DNA from: Micromonospora sp. CCTCC AA 2012012
GTDB lineage: Bacteria; Actinomycetota; Actinomycetes; Mycobacteriales; Micromonosporaceae
Length of the DNA stretch: 64,000 nucleotides
NCBI RefSeq assembly: GCF_040499845.1
Contig: NZ_CP159342.1
Coordinates: 4,216,001 to 4,280,000 of the forward strand
Direction: 5' to 3'
Below, one piece after another: positions 34,028 through 43,064 of the stretch; the first letter of the stretch is position 1, and every line of letters starts with the position of its first letter. The position numbers and the translations under genes were made by a program. The notes beneath the pieces are model-generated. The model was not told where the DNA came from. It made no database searches and saw nothing but the letters and a program-made list of their open reading frames with translations.

Positions 34028-34465
34028 CAGATGCCTCCTTGTCGCGCACCGGCGTCATCGCCGCTGCAACCCCCCACGCGAAAGGCGTGCTTGTCCGTCC
34101 GGACCCTTTTTGTTGCGTTCCGCGCGAACAACCCCATTCAAATTACACGCGTGTAATGCGTGCGCCGTCAAGCCAAACTTGATAATGGAGTCGCCCTCCC
34201 GACACGCTCCGGACGACCATCGAGCCGCCCGACCCTCGCAACCTGCCCTATCGATTAAGACCCCGGATGAGTAACGCCCTCCCCGGCGAGTTGCCCGAGT
34301 TTTCTGCCGTGGCGCACCGGGACGGGAGACCGTCGACGGTCTCCGGTGGAGGCCCCGGCAGGCCGCACCCGGGCGGCCGGCGCGACGTCTTCCAAGATCA
34401 GCATGGTGGTGGGGCACAGGTTAACCCGACCGGGCCGCCACCGCCCGTCGAGCCGGAAAACACCG
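34028..34465. other. Long untranslated region upstream of whiB
   Basis: No supported gene in 438 bases; reading frames here have poor codon patterns. It contains the palindrome at 34142-34157 and an A/T-rich patch around 34120-34190. Long upstream regions are usual for developmental regulator genes. Confidence 0.55.
34142..34157. promoter_or_regulatory. 16-bp perfect palindrome upstream of whiB
   Basis: ATTACACGCGTGTAAT is fully self-complementary and lies about 115-130 bases before the whiB start. Its outer parts TTAC...GTAA echo the BldD box (TnAC...GTnA), though the centre is one base longer than the published Streptomyces consensus. BldD represses whiB in Streptomyces, which makes the match worth testing. 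Confidence 0.55.
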
Positions 34466-34500
34466 GCCGCGCCCCGTCCACATGGTGGACGGGGCGCGGC
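34466..34500 (-). terminator. Intrinsic terminator after the DUF4331 operon
   Basis: A 15-bp perfect stem, GCCGCGCCCCGTCCA (34466-34480) with its complement 34486-34500, and a 5-base loop, followed on the minus strand by GGTGTTTTCC. It lies 21 bases after the stop of the last gene of the minus-strand operon. Confidence 0.85.
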
Positions 34501-34521
34501 GGTCGCGAAGGGTCGGAGGGC

Positions 34522-34857
34522 TCAGCCGGCCCCCGCCGGTGCGCTGGTCGGCCAGACGAATTCGGCGATCGCGCCACCCGTGACGGAGATCGCCCCGGCG
34601 GGTGTCCGATCGTCCCACCAGACGGTATACAGGCCGGCCTCCAGCTCCGGATAGACGGCACTGTGGAACACCCCGTCCCGGACGTGCCGCTCGCGTACGG
34701 CCGAGTGCGTACGCGGCTCCTCCTCCCGGCTGATCTCGATCTCCCGGCCGTGCAGGTCCCGTCCGGTGTAGATGATCAGGGCGCCGGAGTTGCCACCCAC
34801 GTTCAGGACCACGGTGCCGCTGCCCGTCGGGCCGTAGCTGTGCTGGTGCTCGTGCAC
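34522..34857 (-). CDS. Conserved hypothetical protein linked to DUF4331
   Basis: 111 residues, MHEHQHSYGPTGSGTVVLNVGG..., predicted all-beta with LIIYTGRDLHGREIEIS, AVRERHVRDGVFHSAVYP and LEAGLYTVWWDDRTPAG. No signal peptide or membrane helix. I have no domain name for it. It follows the DUF4331 gene by 10 bases in the same direction and ends at a strong terminator, so the three genes from 36630 to 34522 form an operon. Confidence 0.75.
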   Translation of the reverse strand: MHEHQHSYGPTGSGTVVLNVGGNSGALIIYTGRDLHGREIEISREEEPRTHSAVRERHVRDGVFHSAVYPELEAGLYTVWWDDRTPAGAISVTGGAIAEFVWPTSAPAGAG

Positions 34858-34867
34858 GGTCCCCTCC

Positions 34868-36259
34868 TCAGGACGCCGGCGGGTTGCCGAACCCGTCGTA
34901 CGGGGTGCCGAGGAACGGGAAGTCGCCGAGGAACGGGGCGGTCACGTCCGCCGCGCTCAACCCCGGGGTCACCGCCGCCGCGGCCGCGTCCGGCTTGAAC
35001 GCCTTGTCCACCAGCGGCACCGTCACCCCGGCGATCGCCCGCAACGAGATGCTGACCACGTCGTCGCCCACCCGGCGGCCGTTCGGGAAGCCGGCCAGGT
35101 CCCCACCGAGCACCCCGAACCGGTCCGGCTTCCGGTTCGGCGGGATCGCCGTGTTGAGCCGGAGCATGTCGGCCTGCACGTCGCCGGTGGTGTTGGTGAA
35201 GCCGTCGATCAGGCCGGCCGGGATGCCGGTCAGCAGGATCGCCGCCAGGTCGGCGCGCGGCTTCTTCGACTTGTTCAACGCGTCCAGGTTGGGGAAGACG
35301 CCCGGATAGAGGGCGGGCAGCAGGGCGGCCAGCTCCGGGTGCTCGACGAACTGCGCGAACCGCTTGTCCTCCGTCGGCGGCAGCGTGTTCCACAGGTCCT
35401 TCCTGGACATCGGCACGATGACCTCGTTGAACAACGGGTTGCCGAGCCGGGACACCTGCGTGAACGGGCCGGCGGCGGTGTCCGCGGCGACCCGGTCGCC
35501 GAGCACCCGCACCTGCTGCCGGGAGGCCGACGTCCACACCCCGATCACCGAGGCCCGGTCGGCGGCGCCGTACCGGCTGGCCTTGCGGCGGACCCGGCTT
35601 AACGGCACCTGCACCGCGATGCTGTGCACGTTCATCCGGTCCAGCGAGTTGACCGGCTCCCCCTCGGCCTTGAAGATCTTCTTCCCGGCCACGTGGAGCT
35701 GCTGGAACGGGCGCAGCGTACCGAGGTCGAAGATCGAGCCGAGGTCGACGAAGAAGCCGTCCGCCCGCTGCCCGGCGAACACCTTTTCACCGGTGGAGAG
35801 CCGATAGGTCGCCTGCCGCACCAGGTCGTGGTATTTCGGCGTGGAGAGCGGACCGACGTTGCACGGCGGGCAGGGCAGTTTGTGCGCCAGCACGTGCTCC
35901 CGGCCGTCGGCCACCCGGGTCAGCCGGTAGAACTGGCGGCGGTTCCAGTTCTTGCTGTCCAGCGACTCGATCGGGCCGGTGTTGTAAAGAAAACTGTTCG
36001 GATTGGTGATCTCGGTGGTGAATTCGAAACGATAGGTGACATCGGGATGACCGTCGCCGTCGTTGTCGACGTGGATCTCGTACCGCACGTCGTCACCGAA
36101 CTCGAAGAAGTTCGGGCCGCCGGAGGGAAGCTGCAACGGCACGTAGTTGGCGATCAGCGTGACCGTGTCCGGATGGTTCGGACTGACGAACGCGTACAGG
36201 TCGGAGCTGTCGGCGACCGGATCCTTGCTTATCTCCGGGGCTTCGCGGTGGGAGGACAT
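34868..36259 (-). CDS. DUF4331 family protein
   Basis: 463 residues, MSSHREAPEISKDPVADSSDLYAFVSPN..., the diagnostic DUF4331 start (SSHREAP ... DxTDxYAF). Further family blocks are VTLIANYVPL, GDGHPDVTYRFEF and TQVSRLGNPLFNEVIVP. Proteins of this family are often secreted, but no signal peptide is present in this copy. The ATG at 36259 was chosen because the family begins MSSHREAP. Molecular function is unknown. Confidence 0.9.
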   Translation of the reverse strand: MSSHREAPEISKDPVADSSDLYAFVSPNHPDTVTLIANYVPLQLPSGGPNFFEFGDDVRYEIHVDNDGDGHPDVTYRFEFTTEITNPNSFLYNTGPIESLDSKNWNRRQFYRLTRVADGREHVLAHKLPCPPCNVGPLSTPKYHDLVRQATYRLSTGEKVFAGQRADGFFVDLGSIFDLGTLRPFQQLHVAGKKIFKAEGEPVNSLDRMNVHSIAVQVPLSRVRRKASRYGAADRASVIGVWTSASRQQVRVLGDRVAADTAAGPFTQVSRLGNPLFNEVIVPMSRKDLWNTLPPTEDKRFAQFVEHPELAALLPALYPGVFPNLDALNKSKKPRADLAAILLTGIPAGLIDGFTNTTGDVQADMLRLNTAIPPNRKPDRFGVLGGDLAGFPNGRRVGDDVVSISLRAIAGVTVPLVDKAFKPDAAAAAVTPGLSAADVTAPFLGDFPFLGTPYDGFGNPPAS

Positions 36260-36351
36260 GGCGGACCACACCTTCGTCGGGGAAGAGGAACGGGAGCGGG
36301 AGGACCGGCGCCGGGAGCCTGCGCCGGGGACGCGCCGGACGGCGCGGACGG

Positions 36352-36630
36352 TCAGCGCTTACCGGCGGCGCGCCGCAACCGGTCCGCCAGGGCCCGGTCA
36401 CGGACCTGGACCCGGGACGTGCCGACGAAGACGTCCATGGTCCCCGAGGCCGCGTCGCGGAGGTGGACCACGATCGGTTCCTCCCGGCGGCCCGCCGAGG
36501 GGGTGTTCTGCGCGGACGACAGGCCCGGCACGGTGAGGGCGGCGGCGCCGAGGGTGGCGCTCGCGGCGGCGGTCAACGTCTGCCGGCGGGTCAGTCGCGG
36601 CCACGGCCGCTTCCGCTGATCACTGGTCAT
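36352..36630 (-). CDS. Small Tat-exported protein, first gene of the DUF4331 operon
   Basis: 92 residues. PRLTRRQTLTAAASATLGAA is a twin-arginine signal with a hydrophobic core ending near LSSAQ. The mature part is only about 50 residues (EEPIVVHLRDAASGTMDVFV...) and ends KR. AAAGG lies 7 bases before the ATG at 36630. No known family. Export by Tat of so short a protein beside a DUF4331 gene suggests it may act as a partner or cargo. Confidence 0.7.
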   Translation of the reverse strand: MTSDQRKRPWPRLTRRQTLTAAASATLGAAALTVPGLSSAQNTPSAGRREEPIVVHLRDAASGTMDVFVGTSRVQVRDRALADRLRRAAGKR

Positions 36631-36798
36631 GGGCAACCTTTCCGGGCCGGCGCGTCAGCGCCCGCGGTGGCCGGGAGCCGCCGCGCCGCGCCGCCGTGGC
36701 GGCACCGCCGGGCCCCCGATGGGGTCACCGGCGGCGGTCCTCGCCGCAACCGCCGCCGGCATCCACTGGTACGGCCGGCGGCGGGGAAAGGTTCGACG

Positions 36799-39336
36799 CT
36801 ACGGGCGGGCGTGACCGTACGCGGTCGTCCGCTTGCGCGCCGGTCGCCCCGCAGCCGCCGCGATCGCCCGCAACTGCTCCTCGGTACGCGCCGAACCGTT
36901 GCCGGAACCGGCCATCCGCGAGATGGTCTCCTCCATCAGCGTGCCGCCCAGGTCGTTGCAGCCGCCGTTCAGCATCTTCACGGTGCCGGCGTCGCCCAGC
37001 TTCACCCAGGAGCACTGGATGTTGTCGATCCGCCCGTGCAGCAGCAGCCGGGACATCGCGTGCACCACCCGGTTCTCCCGCCAGGTCGGCCCCGGCCGGG
37101 CGATGCCGGCGAGATAGATCGGCGCGTTGGTGTGCACGAACGGCAGCGCCACGAACTCGGTGAACCCGCCGGTCCGGTCCTGCACGCCGGCCAGCACCCG
37201 GAAATGGGCCAGCCACTGGGCGGGATGGTCGACGTGGCCGTACATCATCGTGGAGCTGGACCGGATGCCCAGCTCGTGGGCCGTGCTCACCACCTCGACC
37301 CAGGCGGCGGCCGGCAGTTTGCCCTTGGTGAGCACCCAGCGCACGTCGTCGTCGAGGATCTCCGCGGCGGTGCCCGGGATGGTGTCCAGGCCCGCCTCGC
37401 GCAGCATGCCCAGCCACTCCCGCACCGGCACGCCGGCCTTCGCGGCGGCGGTGACGATCTCCATCGGCGAGAAGGCGTGCACGTGCATGCCGGGCACCCG
37501 CGCCTTGATCGCCCGGATCAGGTCGGCATAGCCGGTGACCGGCAGTTTCGGGTCGATGCCGCCCTGGAGGCAGACCTCGCTCGCGCCCGCCGCCCACGCC
37601 TCCTCGGCCCGGTCGGCGACCTGCTCGACGGAGAGCCGGAACGCGTCCGCGTCGCTCTCCCGCTGCGCGAAGGCGCAGAACCGGCAGCCGACGTAACAGA
37701 CGTTGCTGAAGTTGATGTTGCGGTTGACCACGTAGGTGACGTCGTCGCCGACCACGTCCCGCCGTACGTCGTCGGCGAGCCGGCACAGCTCGTCCAACGC
37801 CGGGCCGTCCGCGCCGAAGAGCGCCAGCGCCGCGTCGGTGTGCCGGGGGTCGAGCAGCGCCGCCGGGTCGTCCGCCGCCAGCCGCAACCCCGCCACCAGG
37901 TCCGCCTCCGCACCGGCGACCACCGGGGGTACGCCCGCGCGACGCGCGACCGCCTCCGGGGCGACCTTGCCGGCGACGGCGGACCAGTCGCCGTAGACGC
38001 TGTCGAAGTCGCCGCGCCGGTCGTCGCTACGGCCGGTGGTGTCGATCGTGACGTGCAGGTCGGTACGTCCGCCGAAGACCTCCTCCGGCTCCTGCCACGG
38101 CCGGCCCACCGGGCGGGCCGCCTCGACGGCCAGCCCCGTCACCGGGTCGGCCAGGGCGGTCACGTGCGGCAGCAGCCTCGGGTCCAGCCACGGGTCACCG
38201 GCCCGGACGTACTCCGGGTAGACGGTCAACCGCTCGCGCAGCGTGAACCCGGCCTGCGCGGTACGCCGGGCCAGCTCGTCGAGCTGCGGCCACGGGCGCT
38301 CCGGGTTCACGTGGTCCGGGGTGACCGGGGAGACGCCGCCCCAGTCGTCGATACCGGCGCGCAGCAGCAGGTCGTACTCGTTCTCGATGAGGTTCGGCGG
38401 GGCCTGGATCCGGGCCTTCGGGCCGAGCAGCACCCGGGCCACCGCCACCGTCGCCGCCAGGTCGTGCAGCTCGGCGTCGGGCATGCCCCGCATCGCGGTG
38501 TCCGGCTTGGCGCGGAAGTTCTGCACGATCACCTCCTGGAGGTGGCCGTACTCCCGCATGCCCCGACGGATCGCGAAGAGCGCGTCGACCCGCTCGGCCG
38601 CAGTCTCCCCGATCCCGATCAGGATGCCGGTGGTGAACGGCACCCCCACCCGGCCCGCGTCGTCGAGCACCCGGAGCCGCACCGCGGGCTCCTTGTCCGG
38701 TGAGCCGAAGTGCGGGCCACCCGGCTCCGACCAGAGCCGGGTCGCCGTGGTCTCCAGCATCATCCCCATGCTCGGCGCCACCGGCTTGAGCCGTTGCAGC
38801 TCCGACCAGGACAGCACGCCCGGGTTCAGGTGCGGCAACAGGCCGGTCTCCTCCAGCACCGCCACCGCGCAGGCCCGCAGGTAGTCCAGGGTGGAGTCGT
38901 AGCCCCGCTCGTCCAGCCACTCCCGGGCCGCCGGCCAGCGTTCCTCGGGACGGTCACCGAGCGTGAACAGCGCCTCCTTGCAGCCCTGCGCGGCGCCTTC
39001 GCGGGCGATCGCCAGCACCTCGTCCCGGTCGAGGAATGCCGCCGGGAGCCGGTGCGGCACCGTGGCGAAGGTGCAGTAGTGGCAGCGGTCCCGGCAGAGC
39101 CGGGTCAGCGGGATGAAGACCTTCTTGGAGAAGGTGACCACCCCGGGACGGCCCGCCTCCCGCAGCCCGGCGTCGCGGATCTCCCCGGCGATCCGGAGGA
39201 GTTCGTCCAGCGCGGCACCCCGGGCGGTGAGCAGCGCGGTCGCCTCGTCGACGTCCAGCGCCCGCCCGGTCGCGGCCCGGCGCAGCGCCCGCTGCACGCT
39301 CGCTGCGGTCGGGGCCGGCTCAGTGCGATCAACCAT
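36799..39336 (-). CDS. fbiC: FO synthase (7,8-didemethyl-8-hydroxy-5-deazariboflavin synthase), fused CofG-CofH
   Basis: 845 residues holding two radical-SAM modules. The first cluster motif is C81-x3-C85-x2-C88 (CRDRCHYC); the second is C547-x3-C551-x2-C554 (CYVGCRFC). The N-terminal half acts as CofG and the C-terminal half as CofH; together they join tyrosine-derived and 5-amino-6-ribitylaminouracil parts to make FO, the chromophore of coenzyme F420. Length equals other actinobacterial FbiC proteins. fbiA and fbiB lie 1.5 kb away; fbiD is not in the window. Confidence 0.96.
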   Translation of the reverse strand: MVDRTEPAPTAASVQRALRRAATGRALDVDEATALLTARGAALDELLRIAGEIRDAGLREAGRPGVVTFSKKVFIPLTRLCRDRCHYCTFATVPHRLPAAFLDRDEVLAIAREGAAQGCKEALFTLGDRPEERWPAAREWLDERGYDSTLDYLRACAVAVLEETGLLPHLNPGVLSWSELQRLKPVAPSMGMMLETTATRLWSEPGGPHFGSPDKEPAVRLRVLDDAGRVGVPFTTGILIGIGETAAERVDALFAIRRGMREYGHLQEVIVQNFRAKPDTAMRGMPDAELHDLAATVAVARVLLGPKARIQAPPNLIENEYDLLLRAGIDDWGGVSPVTPDHVNPERPWPQLDELARRTAQAGFTLRERLTVYPEYVRAGDPWLDPRLLPHVTALADPVTGLAVEAARPVGRPWQEPEEVFGGRTDLHVTIDTTGRSDDRRGDFDSVYGDWSAVAGKVAPEAVARRAGVPPVVAGAEADLVAGLRLAADDPAALLDPRHTDAALALFGADGPALDELCRLADDVRRDVVGDDVTYVVNRNINFSNVCYVGCRFCAFAQRESDADAFRLSVEQVADRAEEAWAAGASEVCLQGGIDPKLPVTGYADLIRAIKARVPGMHVHAFSPMEIVTAAAKAGVPVREWLGMLREAGLDTIPGTAAEILDDDVRWVLTKGKLPAAAWVEVVSTAHELGIRSSSTMMYGHVDHPAQWLAHFRVLAGVQDRTGGFTEFVALPFVHTNAPIYLAGIARPGPTWRENRVVHAMSRLLLHGRIDNIQCSWVKLGDAGTVKMLNGGCNDLGGTLMEETISRMAGSGNGSARTEEQLRAIAAAAGRPARKRTTAYGHARP

Positions 39337-39437
39337 CCGCCCAGCCTATGCGTCCCCCCGCCACCCCACCCCCCACGCCCACTCCCCCACTCTCCCGCTC
39401 TCCGCTATCGCCCCCGCTCTCCGCTGCCGGACAGGCT

Positions 39438-39499
39438 GAGGCCCCTCTTTCACGGAAAGAGGGGCCTCCCCCAGCTCGGAAGCCACTCTTTCCGTGAAA
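39438..39499. repeat. Repeat element A with two mutually exclusive hairpins
   Basis: GAGGCCCCTCTTTC (39438-39451) pairs with 39455-39468 over a 3-base loop. Alternatively 39448-39469 pairs with 39478-39499 (20 of 22 bases) over 8 bases. The two structures share bases and cannot coexist. The motif TTTCACGGAAAGAG occurs twice here in opposite orientation and again in element B. Confidence 0.7.
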
Positions 39500-39500
39500 C

Positions 39501-39572
39501 TGCGCGCCACACCCCCACCCCGCGCGCCACACCCCCACCCCGCGCGCCACCGCCCGCACCCCGCGCGCCACG
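39501..39572. repeat. Tandem 20-bp repeat, about 3.5 copies
   Basis: The unit nGCGCGCCACACCCCCACCC occurs at 39501-39520 and 39521-39540, a variant at 39541-39560 and a partial copy at 39561-39572. It lies between repeat elements A and B, in the non-coding gap before fbiC. Confidence 0.75.
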
Positions 39573-39621
39573 CCCCGGGAAACGGCGCGCTGATCGCCGG
39601 GGAACCGTGAGGGGCCTCTTA

Positions 39622-39667
39622 CACGGAAAGAGTGGCCTCCGAGACTGCGGAGGCCACTCTTTCCGTG
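39622..39667. repeat. Repeat element B, 20-bp perfect hairpin
   Basis: CACGGAAAGAGTGGCCTCCG (39622-39641) is the exact reverse complement of 39648-39667; the loop is AGACTG. It shares CACGGAAAGAG with element A. It lies 46 bases after the stop of the minus-strand membrane protein gene and can terminate it. Confidence 0.75.
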
Positions 39668-39713
39668 AAAGTGCGCGTACTCGCGCGCGTCGTGGGGGAC
39701 GGGCGGGGGGGGG

Positions 39714-40748
39714 TCAGCGGGGGTGGTTCGGGTCGTCGGGCTGGAAGCGCTGGGTGCGGTCGGTGTCCGCGCCGGGGTCGGCGGGCTGGCGCGGGATGGT
39801 CTGGGTCGGGTCGACCGACGGCGGCTGACCGAACGGCGGCGCCGACTGCGGAGCACCGAACGGCGGGGCCGACTGCGGGGCGGCGAAGGGCGGGGCCGAC
39901 TGCGGGGCGGCGAAGGGCGGCGCCGACTGCGGGGCACCGAAGGGCGGGGCGGACTGGGGGGCGGTGCCGTGCGGCGGCGCGGTGTTGAACGGCGGCGCCG
40001 AGGGGGTGGGCTGGCCGTACTGGCCGGCGGGCGGGTAGCCGGCGGGCTGGTTCGGGGCCGGGTAGCCGCCCTGCTGGCCGGGTGCCGGATAGCCGCCGGG
40101 CTGACCGGGCGCGGGATAGCCGCCGGGCTGGCCGGGTGCCGGGTAACCGCCGGGCTGGCCCGAGGCGGGGTAGCCGCCCTGCTGGTTCGGGGCCGGGTAG
40201 CCGCCCTGCTGGGGCCAGCCGGGCTGGGGCTGCCCGTAGACGCCGGGCTGGGCCTTCGGTCGCGGGGTGAAGTAGAGGGTGCGCCAGACCTTGACGACGA
40301 CGTACGCGGCGACCGCGAAGAGCGCCAGCCAGGCGACCCGGGTCAGCATGCCGAGCAGGGCGTCGAGCACCTCCGCCTCGGCCAGCCGGGCCACCAGCCA
40401 GACCAGGAAGGTCAGCGCGCCGAAGAGGGCACCGAAGGCGTACTCGCCGACGGCCACCTGGGTGATCAGTTTCGCCTTCGGCAGCACCGGCTGGAGGTGC
40501 GTCGCGAGCAGCACGGCCAGCAGCGGCAGGACGGCGGATTCGAGGCCGACGAAGGTGAAGAAGGTGCTCCCCGCCCGGCCGCTGAAGGTGCTGTAGTCGT
40601 CCACCGGGGCGAGCAGCCGGATCAGGCCGACGAAGAGGAGCACGGCGTTCGCGCCGAGCAGGACGAGCGCGGCCAGTTCGCGCAGTGGACCGGTGAGCTG
40701 GCGGGCCTGCGTCGCGTCGGTGGACGCGGGCTCGGCGGGGCTGGTCAC
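39714..40748 (-). CDS. Four-helix membrane protein with repeated Pro/Gly/Gln tail
   Basis: 344 residues from a GTG at 40748 with GAGGGGGAG 4-5 bases upstream. Four hydrophobic helices span about residues 25-150 ([19 protein letters not shown] and so on). The C-terminal 170 residues are low complexity: seven units of a QxGGYPAPG type followed by five or six units of APQSAPPF, mirrored in DNA tandem repeats. Such tails are typical of cell-envelope or division-associated actinobacterial proteins. No enzymatic motif. It diverges from fbiA with a 98-base gap. Confidence 0.8.
   Translation of the reverse strand: MTSPAEPASTDATQARQLTGPLRELAALVLLGANAVLLFVGLIRLLAPVDDYSTFSGRAGSTFFTFVGLESAVLPLLAVLLATHLQPVLPKAKLITQVAVGEYAFGALFGALTFLVWLVARLAEAEVLDALLGMLTRVAWLALFAVAAYVVVKVWRTLYFTPRPKAQPGVYGQPQPGWPQQGGYPAPNQQGGYPASGQPGGYPAPGQPGGYPAPGQPGGYPAPGQQGGYPAPNQPAGYPPAGQYGQPTPSAPPFNTAPPHGTAPQSAPPFGAPQSAPPFAAPQSAPPFAAPQSAPPFGAPQSAPPFGQPPSVDPTQTIPRQPADPGADTDRTQRFQPDDPNHPR
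39833..40215. repeat. Two in-frame minisatellites inside the membrane-protein gene
   Basis: About 39833-39968 repeats a 24-bp unit coding APQSAPPF; about 40024-40215 repeats a 27-bp unit coding GGYPAPGQx seven times. Copies are nearly identical in DNA, so slippage can change tail length between strains. Confidence 0.75.
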
Positions 40749-40846
40749 GAACTCCCCCTCGGGACGAAAACGGACAGGTGCCGACGTGAGCCTAGTCTCC
40801 CCGGACACCGACGGATCGACGGCGGCACGTGGGGAAGGATGAGGAC

Positions 40847-41800
40847 ATGCGCATCGTGGTTCTGACCGGCGGGATCGGCGGCGCCCGCTTCCTGCTCGGC
40901 GTCCGGGCGTACGCCCGTGAGGTGGGGGCCGAGGTGACCGCCGTGGTCAACGTCGGCGACGACCTGTTGCTGCACGGCCTCAAGGTCTGTCCCGACCTGG
41001 ACAGCGTGATGTACACGCTGGGCGGCGGCGCGGACCCGGAGCGGGGCTGGGGCCGGGTCGGCGAGACCTGGACCGTCAAGTCGGAGCTGGCCGCGTACGG
41101 CGCGGAGCCCAGCTGGTTCGGCCTCGGCGACAAGGACATCGCCACCCACCTGGTGCGCACCACCATGCTCAACGGCGGCTATCCGCTCTCCGCGGTGACC
41201 CAGGCGCTGGCCACCCGCTGGGAGCCGGGCCTGACCCTGCTCCCGGCGACGGACGACCGCCTGGAGACCCACGTGGTGGTGAGCGACGGCGACGGGCAGG
41301 GGCAGCGGGCGATCCACTTCCAGGAGTGGTGGGTGCGCCACCGCGCCGACATCCCCACCCACCGGTTCGTCTTCGTCGGGGCGGAGTCCGCCAAGCCGGC
41401 GCCGGGGGTGCTGGAGGCGATCGCCGCCGCCGACCTGGTGCTGATCGCGCCGAGCAACCCGGTGGTCAGCGTCGCGCCGATCCTGGCCGTGCCGGGGCTG
41501 CGCGAGGCGGTCGCCGGTGGCCCGGCCCCGGTGGTCGGGATCTCGCCGATCATCGGCGGGACGCCGGTCCGGGGGATGGCGGACCGCTGCCTGGCGGTGC
41601 TCGACGTGGAGTGCAGCGCCGCCGGGGTGGGCCGGCTCTACGGCGGCCGGCGGGCGGGCGGGCTGCTGGACGGCTGGCTGGTGGCGCCGGAGGACGAGGG
41701 CACGCGGGTGCCGGACGTGACGGTCCGCGCGGTGCCGCTGCGGATGACCGACGAGGCGGCGACGGTGGCGATGGTCCGCGCCGCGAGGGAGCTGGCGTGA
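40847..41800 (+). CDS. fbiA: EPPG/LPPG:FO transferase (2-phospho-L-lactate transferase family)
   Basis: 317 residues starting [20 protein letters not shown], the CofD/FbiA signature, with [21 protein letters not shown] and [14 protein letters not shown]. It moves the phospho-enolpyruvyl or phospholactyl group onto FO to give (dehydro-)F420-0. GAGG and GGAAGG precede the ATG at 40847. The stop overlaps the fbiB start by 4 bases, so the two F420 steps are co-translated. Confidence 0.95.
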   Translation: MRIVVLTGGIGGARFLLGVRAYAREVGAEVTAVVNVGDDLLLHGLKVCPDLDSVMYTLGGGADPERGWGRVGETWTVKSELAAYGAEPSWFGLGDKDIATHLVRTTMLNGGYPLSAVTQALATRWEPGLTLLPATDDRLETHVVVSDGDGQGQRAIHFQEWWVRHRADIPTHRFVFVGAESAKPAPGVLEAIAAADLVLIAPSNPVVSVAPILAVPGLREAVAGGPAPVVGISPIIGGTPVRGMADRCLAVLDVECSAAGVGRLYGGRRAGGLLDGWLVAPEDEGTRVPDVTVRAVPLRMTDEAATVAMVRAARELA

Positions 41801-42885
41801 GGCTGGAGATCCTGCCGGTGCTGGGCATCGGCGACGTGACCGAGGGGGACGACCTGGCCGCCCTGATCGCCGGCGCGGCCCCCTGGCTGCGCCAGGGCGA
41901 CGTCCTGGTGGTCACCAGCAAGATCGTGTCGAAGGCGGAGGGCCGACTGGTCGACGTGCCGGCGGACGGTCCGGAGCGGCTCACCGCCCGGGACGAGGTG
42001 CTGGCCGCCGAGACCGCCCGGGTGGTGGCCACCCGGGGCGCGACCCGGATCGTGCAGACCCACCACGGCTTCGTGATGGCGTCGGCCGGGATCGACGCGT
42101 CGAACGTGGACAAGACCCGACTGGTGCTGCTGCCGAAGGATCCGGACGCCTCGGCGCGGGCGCTGCGCGCCGCACTGCGCGACCGGTTCGAACTCGACGT
42201 AGCGGTGATCATCAGCGACACCATGGGCCGGCCGTGGCGCAACGGGCTGACCGACGTGGCGCTCGGCGTGGCCGGCATGCCCGCGATCCGGGACCACCGG
42301 GGCGAGATCGACCCGTACGGGAACGAGCTCCAGCTGACGCAGATCGCGGTGGCCGACGAGCTGGCCGGTGCCGGCGAGCTGATCAAGGGCAAGTGCGACC
42401 AGGTGCCCGTGGCGGTGGTCCGGGGCTACCCGGGTACCGGCCGCGCCGACGACGACGAGGGTGCCGCCGTCCTGGTCCGCGACGCCGCCCTGGACCTCTT
42501 CTCGCTCGGCACGGCCGAGGCGACCGCCGCCGGTCTGCGCGCCGCGGCCACGCTCGCCGACGGGCCCGGGTCGACGCCGGCCGACCCGGCCGTGGTCGCG
42601 CGGGCGATCGCCGCGGTCGCCGAGGTGGTCGCGCCCGGCACCGTCTTCACCCACGTCACCGACGACGAGGTACGCGCCGGCATGGTCGCCACCGTGCCCG
42701 GGTGGCCGGAGCAGGCCACCGGTCTGCTGCTGGGCGCCCCGCCGACGCCGGTCGACCAGCCGGACCTGGTGCGCTTCGGCGCCGACCTGCAACGGCTGCG
42801 GACCGCCCTGGCGGCGGAGGGCGTCCCGTCGGCGCTGCTGCCCCCACCGGCCGGCAGCGCCGCCAGCGCCGCCCTGGCGATCTGA
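41797..42885 (+). CDS. fbiB: F420-0:gamma-glutamyl ligase, lacking the nitroreductase half of FbiB
   Basis: 362 residues from the overlapping GTG at 41797. Residues 1 to about 240 are the CofE ligase (VLVVTSKIVSKAEGRLV, ISDTMGRPWRNGLTDVALGV, DELAGAGELIKGKCDQVPVA) that adds glutamates to F420-0. In mycobacterial FbiB (448 residues) a FMN-binding nitroreductase-like domain follows and reduces dehydro-F420-0. Here only about 115 Ala-rich residues follow and no nitroreductase motif is seen. The ligase function is secure; the reductase function is apparently elsewhere or divergent. Confidence 0.92.
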   Translation: MRLEILPVLGIGDVTEGDDLAALIAGAAPWLRQGDVLVVTSKIVSKAEGRLVDVPADGPERLTARDEVLAAETARVVATRGATRIVQTHHGFVMASAGIDASNVDKTRLVLLPKDPDASARALRAALRDRFELDVAVIISDTMGRPWRNGLTDVALGVAGMPAIRDHRGEIDPYGNELQLTQIAVADELAGAGELIKGKCDQVPVAVVRGYPGTGRADDDEGAAVLVRDAALDLFSLGTAEATAAGLRAAATLADGPGSTPADPAVVARAIAAVAEVVAPGTVFTHVTDDEVRAGMVATVPGWPEQATGLLLGAPPTPVDQPDLVRFGADLQRLRTALAAEGVPSALLPPPAGSAASAALAI

Positions 42886-42913
42886 CCGGACACCGGCACC
42901 GCTGCCGGTCCGG
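42886..42913 (+). terminator. Hairpin immediately after fbiB
   Basis: CCGGA and CCGGCA (42886-42890, 42893-42898, with CA bulged) pair with TGCCGGTCCGG (42903-42913) around a 4-base loop, starting at the first base after the fbiB stop. Terminates the fbiA-fbiB transcript before the convergent regulator. Confidence 0.55.
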
Positions 42914-43064
42914 CGCTCGACCGGCCGCCCACGCCTGCCGACCCGGCGGCGGCGGTCCGGGCCCGGCCGAGGGCTCGGCGGGTCGGCGGACGTGGACGAC
43001 GCCGGTCGACAGCGGGCCGGACCTGACGGAGCGGTGGCCGGGTCGGCAGACGTGACGACACCGG

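Noticed and set aside
34267..34998. A 243-codon plus-strand frame upstream of whiB
   Set aside because: It runs through a strong terminator and antisense to a better gene, with Pro/Arg/Gly-rich text and no ribosome site.
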